Position numbers and translations under genes: made by a program
Source of the DNA: Mesorhizobium sp.
Lineage (GTDB): Bacteria > Pseudomonadota > Alphaproteobacteria > Rhizobiales > Rhizobiaceae
Assembly: GCF_004962245.1 (NCBI RefSeq)
Contig: NZ_SUHQ01000031.1
Span: 1-64,000 of the forward strand
Direction: 5' to 3'
Length of the DNA: 64,000 nt
Shown: positions 60,640 through 64,000 of the stretch, in pieces
Position numbering within the stretch: position 1 is the first letter of the stretch
How the letters are laid out: each line of letters opens with the position of its first letter
Notes under the pieces: model-generated
The model's database searches: none
Seen by the model: only the letters and a program-made list of their open reading frames with translations
Told to the model about the DNA's origin: nothing

Positions 60640-61538
60640 CCAAACTGCCTCACGGTTCCCACCTTGGCCGCAATCGCGTCGAAGAGCGACGGATCGGTTG
60701 CCGCGAACCCGTCCAGACGAAGCAGGGCAAGGACTTTCCGGCCCTCGGCATCATCCTCCATGGAAATCAAGGCCTGCTGCAACGCCTTGACGCGTCGATC
60801 GTTGGAGGCGGACTTCGGCGACGCTATTGGCGGGAAGCCCAGCCATTCCGACTTGCGGACGATCCTGGTCTGCTTCACCAAATCCGGCTCGGTCTCACGC
60901 ATGACCTCGTAAACGTAGCCGTCCACGCTGCCCGACTGAGCGAGCCCCGAGGCGACGGCCCTGATGACGTTTCGGTGTCCATAGGTGAAGAAGCTGCGCG
61001 AGAAGAAATTGCCGGGAAGCTGGCGGTTCTCCGCGAGGAGCGCCCGCGTCACCAGAAAACCCGAATTCGAATCAGGATCCGAGAACGCATGGACGTCGCT
61101 TTTCAATCCGGTCCAGTCATCCACGTTACGACCAACCGAAGCGATCAAATACGATTGGTAGAGCGGCTTGCCGTGCCAGACCGGGGTTGCGACAAGGTCG
61201 AGATCGGCCTTGAACTGCACGTAGGGATAGCCGCAGATCCATGCCGACTGAATCTGCCCGGAAACCAGCAGCGCCGTGATTTCCTGATACGTGCGGCGCG
61301 TCACGAGCTCGACCTGGCTACCGATCATGGCGCTCAGATAGCTGCGCAGATGGCCAAGCAATTCGAGATCGTTCGAGAGGAAGACTGGCGTCAGACCGAA
61401 TTTGAAACTCTCTTCTTCGGCGCCGAGGGCAGCGGGGGCGAATAGCGCCGCCGCACCCGAAACAGCGGTCGTAATCAGATCACGCCGTGTGATCGGAACG
61501 CCGTCGGTGGCCCTGTGCGGGTTGCCTAGGTTCCTCAA
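60636..61538 (-). CDS. aioX: Periplasmic arsenite-sensing binding protein AioX
   Basis: A 300-residue PhnD-like periplasmic binding protein, homologous to AioX, which binds arsenite and activates AioS. A Tat-like signal ITRRDLITTAVSGAAALF is followed by a mature start near residue 40. A single notable cysteine, Cys102 in SAWICGYPY, corresponds to the cysteine reported as essential for arsenite sensing in Agrobacterium AioX. The start is TTG 61538, with GGGAGG six bases upstream. The in-frame ATG at 61586 would overlap a TATGAT hexamer (minus strand, 61582-61587) and lacks a ribosome site. It is the first gene of aioX-aioS-aioR. Confidence 0.92.
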   Translation of the reverse strand: MRNLGNPHRATDGVPITRRDLITTAVSGAAALFAPAALGAEEESFKFGLTPVFLSNDLELLGHLRSYLSAMIGSQVELVTRRTYQEITALLVSGQIQSAWICGYPYVQFKADLDLVATPVWHGKPLYQSYLIASVGRNVDDWTGLKSDVHAFSDPDSNSGFLVTRALLAENRQLPGNFFSRSFFTYGHRNVIRAVASGLAQSGSVDGYVYEVMRETEPDLVKQTRIVRKSEWLGFPPIASPKSASNDRRVKALQQALISMEDDAEGRKVLALLRLDGFAATDPSLFDAIAAKVGTVRQFG

Positions 61539-61720
61539 GAATCGCCTCCCGACCGGAGCGCGTTCGTGCCCGGCCGGTCCGATCATATCCGAAAATGTGG
61601 AAGTCTAGGAACTGCAAAAGCGGGACCGGATTTTGGCGACGAGCACGTGGCCGGATATCCCAGTCGCGATCAGCAATGGCGAGCGCCAACAAACCGGAAT
61701 TGCTCCGCCAGCGACACCCG

Positions 61721-62662
61721 TCAGACCGCCCTGAGATACTCGACCCATTGCGGGGCCTGCATGACCGAGCGCGCGCGCATATATTTCCACGCACCGTATT
61801 TGTAGAAATCGAAATCGAGCGCCGATACGACGTTCTGCACCATCGCCCAGGTTCCCCACTTCACATCGGCGAGCACCTTGTGCACGACCAGGCGGGCTTT
61901 CAGCCGTGGATCGAACCTGCCGAAATATTCCTCGATGACTTCCGCCTCGACCGCATCGGAAAAGAACATTTCCCCGCACCAGATGCCGAGTTCGTAACAG
62001 CGGTCGTTGTTTGCCGCATACTCGTAATCAATCAGCATCATCGACCGGTCGGGCGCGATCATGAAGTTTCCGGGCATCGGATCGTTGAAGCACGGCACAA
62101 GGTCGATGCCCGAAGCCTCGAGCGCCGCCCGCGCCAGCCGGTACTGGCGATGCAGCCAGGCAAAATCCGCGGGCAGTGCGCCTCCGAGCTCGCGCACCTG
62201 ATCGATATGCTCGTCAATCATGTCGAAGACGGTCTTGGTCAGCGACAGCAGGCCCGAATCGTTGAAGCGCCGATAGAGACCCAGCACCGAGCGGCGCACA
62301 TCCGGGTCCAGGAAATCGCGGTTGGTACAGGAGCGCCGTCCCTCCATGAAGTCGGCGATCTCGACGCCGCGTTCGTCCAGATAGTTGTAGACCGCGGGTC
62401 CGATACCGAGCGAATGCGCGCGCCGGCTCGCCTCCGCCGCCGCCTTTCGGTTGATGAACATTTCGGTGCCCCGGCCCGGAACCTTCACGAAATAGCTCCC
62501 TGGCTGTCCCTCGATGCGAACGCGCCAGTTGGAATTGCTGATGCCGCCATGCACAGGCCCGTAGCGGAGATCGCGGCCCGCCCATGGTTCGACGGCGCAG
62601 ATGACAGCCTCGATTTCCCGCTCGGCTTCGTTCACCGCCTCGCCCGGCCGCTTCTCAATCAT
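61721..62662 (-). CDS. Choline-kinase/LicA-like phosphotransferase with altered HxD motif
   Basis: A 313-residue protein with the kinase-like fold of choline kinases and aminoglycoside phosphotransferases. The nucleotide-binding lysine is Lys60 in SYFVKVPGRG. The catalytic loop reads PCFNDPMPGNFM: Asp194 and Asn199 are kept, but the usual histidine of CHND is a phenylalanine. The magnesium-binding aspartate is Asp212 in LIDYEYAANND. It should phosphorylate a small alcohol such as choline, ethanolamine or a methylthio-sugar-like compound. It lies 21 bases downstream of a second, divergent-sequence member of the family. Nothing links it to the aio genes except proximity. Confidence 0.82.
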   Translation of the reverse strand: MIEKRPGEAVNEAEREIEAVICAVEPWAGRDLRYGPVHGGISNSNWRVRIEGQPGSYFVKVPGRGTEMFINRKAAAEASRRAHSLGIGPAVYNYLDERGVEIADFMEGRRSCTNRDFLDPDVRRSVLGLYRRFNDSGLLSLTKTVFDMIDEHIDQVRELGGALPADFAWLHRQYRLARAALEASGIDLVPCFNDPMPGNFMIAPDRSMMLIDYEYAANNDRCYELGIWCGEMFFSDAVEAEVIEEYFGRFDPRLKARLVVHKVLADVKWGTWAMVQNVVSALDFDFYKYGAWKYMRARSVMQAPQWVEYLRAV

Positions 62663-62683
62663 CTACAGCCCCCTTGTATCAGC

Positions 62684-63649
62684 TCAAAGCCGTCTCAACT
62701 TCAGTTCGAAGTCCGGATGGCGAAGAGCCATCCGGCAGCGCAGCAGGCGCCACTGCGCGTATTTCAGGAATTCGATGTCGCCGCGCGCCGATGTCGAGTT
62801 CATAAGCATCCCCCAGAGTCCCCACATCAGATCGTCCGCGGCCGCATAGGCACGGCAGCGGTCGAGGGAAGCCTGACGGAAGGCCCCCTCGAACATCTCA
62901 AGCGCCGGCTGCATCTCTTCTTCGAACGAAAAGGCCTCGTTGAGCAGAATGCCGATCTCGTAGAGGGGATCGACATTGCGGGCTTCGTCGAAATCGACGA
63001 GCTGAACCGCCCCGTCCTGGCTTATCATGACGTTGGAGGCGAGGCCGTCCGCGTGGCTCGGCCGGGCATCGTAGCCCGCTGCCGTGATCGCGCGCTCGAT
63101 CTCCCCGACGCCGTCGAGCATCCACCAAAGATCGTGCGGACGCTCGACGCCGGCGGCTTTGCAAGCGTTGTCCAGCACCCTGATCCCGTCAAATACCGTC
63201 CATGACAAGGCGAATGGCCGCGACCCGTGGATCGCCTTTTTGAGCGCGATGACCTGTTCCATGATTTCCGTCCGTCGCAGATCGTCCATGCGCGCCGTCT
63301 TCCAACCGGGCGGCAGGAGATCGAAGACGATCGCGTCGGCGTCTCGCGCAAGATGTTGGGGACTTGGCGTGCAGCCCAGTCCGGCCGCGATGGAGGCGGC
63401 TTCAAACACGGCCTCCAGATCGACGAACGCCTTCTGGTCGGAACTCACGATCTTCAGGAAATAGGCCGGAGACGACTGGTCGACCGCGACCAGCCATGCC
63501 TCGCTGTCGACGCCGCGATGCGAGGGCGATGCGATACCCGGAGAGGCCGAGGTATAACCGATCTGTTTTCCCTTCCATTCTGCAATAGCGGTGAGCGCCG
63601 CCTCGGCACGAACTTCCGCGGGGGTGGAGGCTTCGCCGATCGTCTTCAT
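62684..63649 (-). CDS. Choline-kinase-like phosphotransferase
   Basis: A 321-residue protein of the same broad family as the gene downstream. It has Lys66 in YFLKIVSSDQ, the complete catalytic loop PSHADGLASNVM (His199, Asp201, Asn206) and the metal aspartate in QLVDFDEARN (Asp219). The C-terminal region WGLWGMLMNSTSARGDIEFLKYA mirrors WGTWAMVQNVVSALDFDFYKY in the neighbour, so the two probably arose by duplication or act as a heteromeric or sequential pair. ATG 63649 has AAGGG eight bases upstream. It starts 11 bases after the M20 amidohydrolase gene and is probably in its operon. Confidence 0.8.
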   Translation of the reverse strand: MKTIGEASTPAEVRAEAALTAIAEWKGKQIGYTSASPGIASPSHRGVDSEAWLVAVDQSSPAYFLKIVSSDQKAFVDLEAVFEAASIAAGLGCTPSPQHLARDADAIVFDLLPPGWKTARMDDLRRTEIMEQVIALKKAIHGSRPFALSWTVFDGIRVLDNACKAAGVERPHDLWWMLDGVGEIERAITAAGYDARPSHADGLASNVMISQDGAVQLVDFDEARNVDPLYEIGILLNEAFSFEEEMQPALEMFEGAFRQASLDRCRAYAAADDLMWGLWGMLMNSTSARGDIEFLKYAQWRLLRCRMALRHPDFELKLRRL

Positions 63650-63660
63650 CGTCCGGCCCT

Positions 63661-64000
63661 TCAGCTCTTCAGGATGTTGCCGTCGACGCAGAACCGCCAC
63701 AGCATCCCCGCGAGCAGTTCCGTCCCCAGGAGCCGGTCCTCGGGCGTGGTGAATTCCGTCGGATGGTGGATGACACCGCCGACGCTCGGCACTCCGATGA
63801 CGATCGCCGGCGTCACCGCCGACATGCTGACGGCGTCATGCCCGCCGATCGTGTCGAGCCGCAGCACGGTCTGCCCGAGCAATCCGGCGGTCTGCTCGGC
63901 GAGATCGATCAGCCCGGCGTCGAACCCTCCCGCCCGCCTCCGGTCTATGGATCGAACTTCGAACGACACGCGCGCACGCGCGGCGCAGGCTGCGATCTTC
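63661..64000 (-). CDS. M20 family amidohydrolase (carbamoylase/allantoate amidohydrolase type), 3' part
   Basis: The last 113 codons of a gene whose 5' part lies beyond the window. The frame is open to the edge (KIAACAARARVSFEVRS precedes the part with a start-like GTG). The segment TIGGHDAVSMSAVTPAIVIG and VIHHPTEFTTPEDRLLGTEL match the C-terminus of zinc M20 enzymes such as N-carbamoyl-L-amino-acid hydrolase and allantoate amidohydrolase, with the GHD and H-P-x-E-F elements intact. It would hydrolyse an N-carbamoyl or ureido group. It precedes the two phosphotransferase genes with 11 bases between. Confidence 0.85.
   Translation of the reverse strand, partial: KIAACAARARVSFEVRSIDRRRAGGFDAGLIDLAEQTAGLLGQTVLRLDTIGGHDAVSMSAVTPAIVIGVPSVGGVIHHPTEFTTPEDRLLGTELLAGMLWRFCVDGNILKS

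Overview
The window is GC-rich and densely coded, and it looks like chromosome or chromid of an alphaproteobacterium of the order Hyphomicrobiales (Rhizobiales). A Mesorhizobium/Phyllobacteriaceae-like organism is my inference. Supporting this are the many ABC and tripartite importers beside small catabolic operons, the aioX-S-R-B-A arrangement known from Agrobacterium and Rhizobium relatives, frequent TTG starts with good ribosome sites, and ATGA/GTGA stop-start overlaps. I see no rRNA, tRNA, CRISPR array, insertion sequence or integrase.

Layout. (1) 86-4924, minus: the conserved stress operon prkA-yeaH-spoVR, with a divergent YbhB/PEBP gene at 5177-5647. (2) 5824-23473: an exopolysaccharide island. 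It holds UDP-GlcNAc 2-epimerase, UDP-ManNAc dehydrogenase and a WecG-type transferase (so N-acetylmannosaminuronate is a likely constituent), two GT4 transferases, a Wzx-type flippase, a Wzy/ligase-type membrane protein, a Wzz/GumC-type chain-length protein, a GH5 hydrolase, a heparinase-like lyase, a CelD/BcsL acyltransferase, a membrane fatty-acid hydroxylase and a beta-propeller protein resembling the N-terminal domain of plant GINT1. (3) 23682-34460, plus: a catabolic island with mannonate dehydratase, a two-in-one dipeptide-type ABC ATPase, MarR regulator, SDR, binding protein, two permeases and two FAD-dependent amine/amino-acid oxidases. (4) 34769-37844: a tctCBA tripartite tricarboxylate transporter. 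(5) 37851-47544: a divergent sugar locus. The minus arm encodes a 3-hexulose-6-phosphate synthase-like enzyme, a 6-phospho-3-hexuloisomerase-like SIS protein and a CUT1 sugar ABC importer. The plus arm encodes a cupin phosphoglucose isomerase, a shikimate-dehydrogenase-fold protein and an FGGY kinase. Two probable gene remnants lie inside it. I consider it the best candidate for an undescribed pathway. (6) 47549-54479: ureohydrolase, creatininase-family hydrolase, two SDRs, a taurine/nitrate-type ABC importer and a divergent LysR regulator. (7) 54615-61538, minus: the arsenite oxidase locus aioXSR-aioBA, with a consensus sigma-54 promoter and an upstream inverted repeat in front of aioB. (8) 61721-64000, minus: two choline-kinase-like phosphotransferases and the 3' end of an M20 amidohydrolase that runs off the window.

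How it works together. AioX should sense arsenite in the periplasm and signal through the kinase AioS to the sigma-54 activator AioR, which would switch on the Tat-exported AioBA oxidase. The polysaccharide island should make UDP-ManNAcA, assemble, flip and polymerise a decorated repeat unit, and trim the product. The catabolic islands each pair an importer with enzymes for the imported compound. In all four importers whose binding-protein gene precedes the membrane genes, a stem-loop lies directly after the binding-protein gene, which probably raises binding protein over permease. Protein functions are family assignments made by reading the sequences. No database search was possible.
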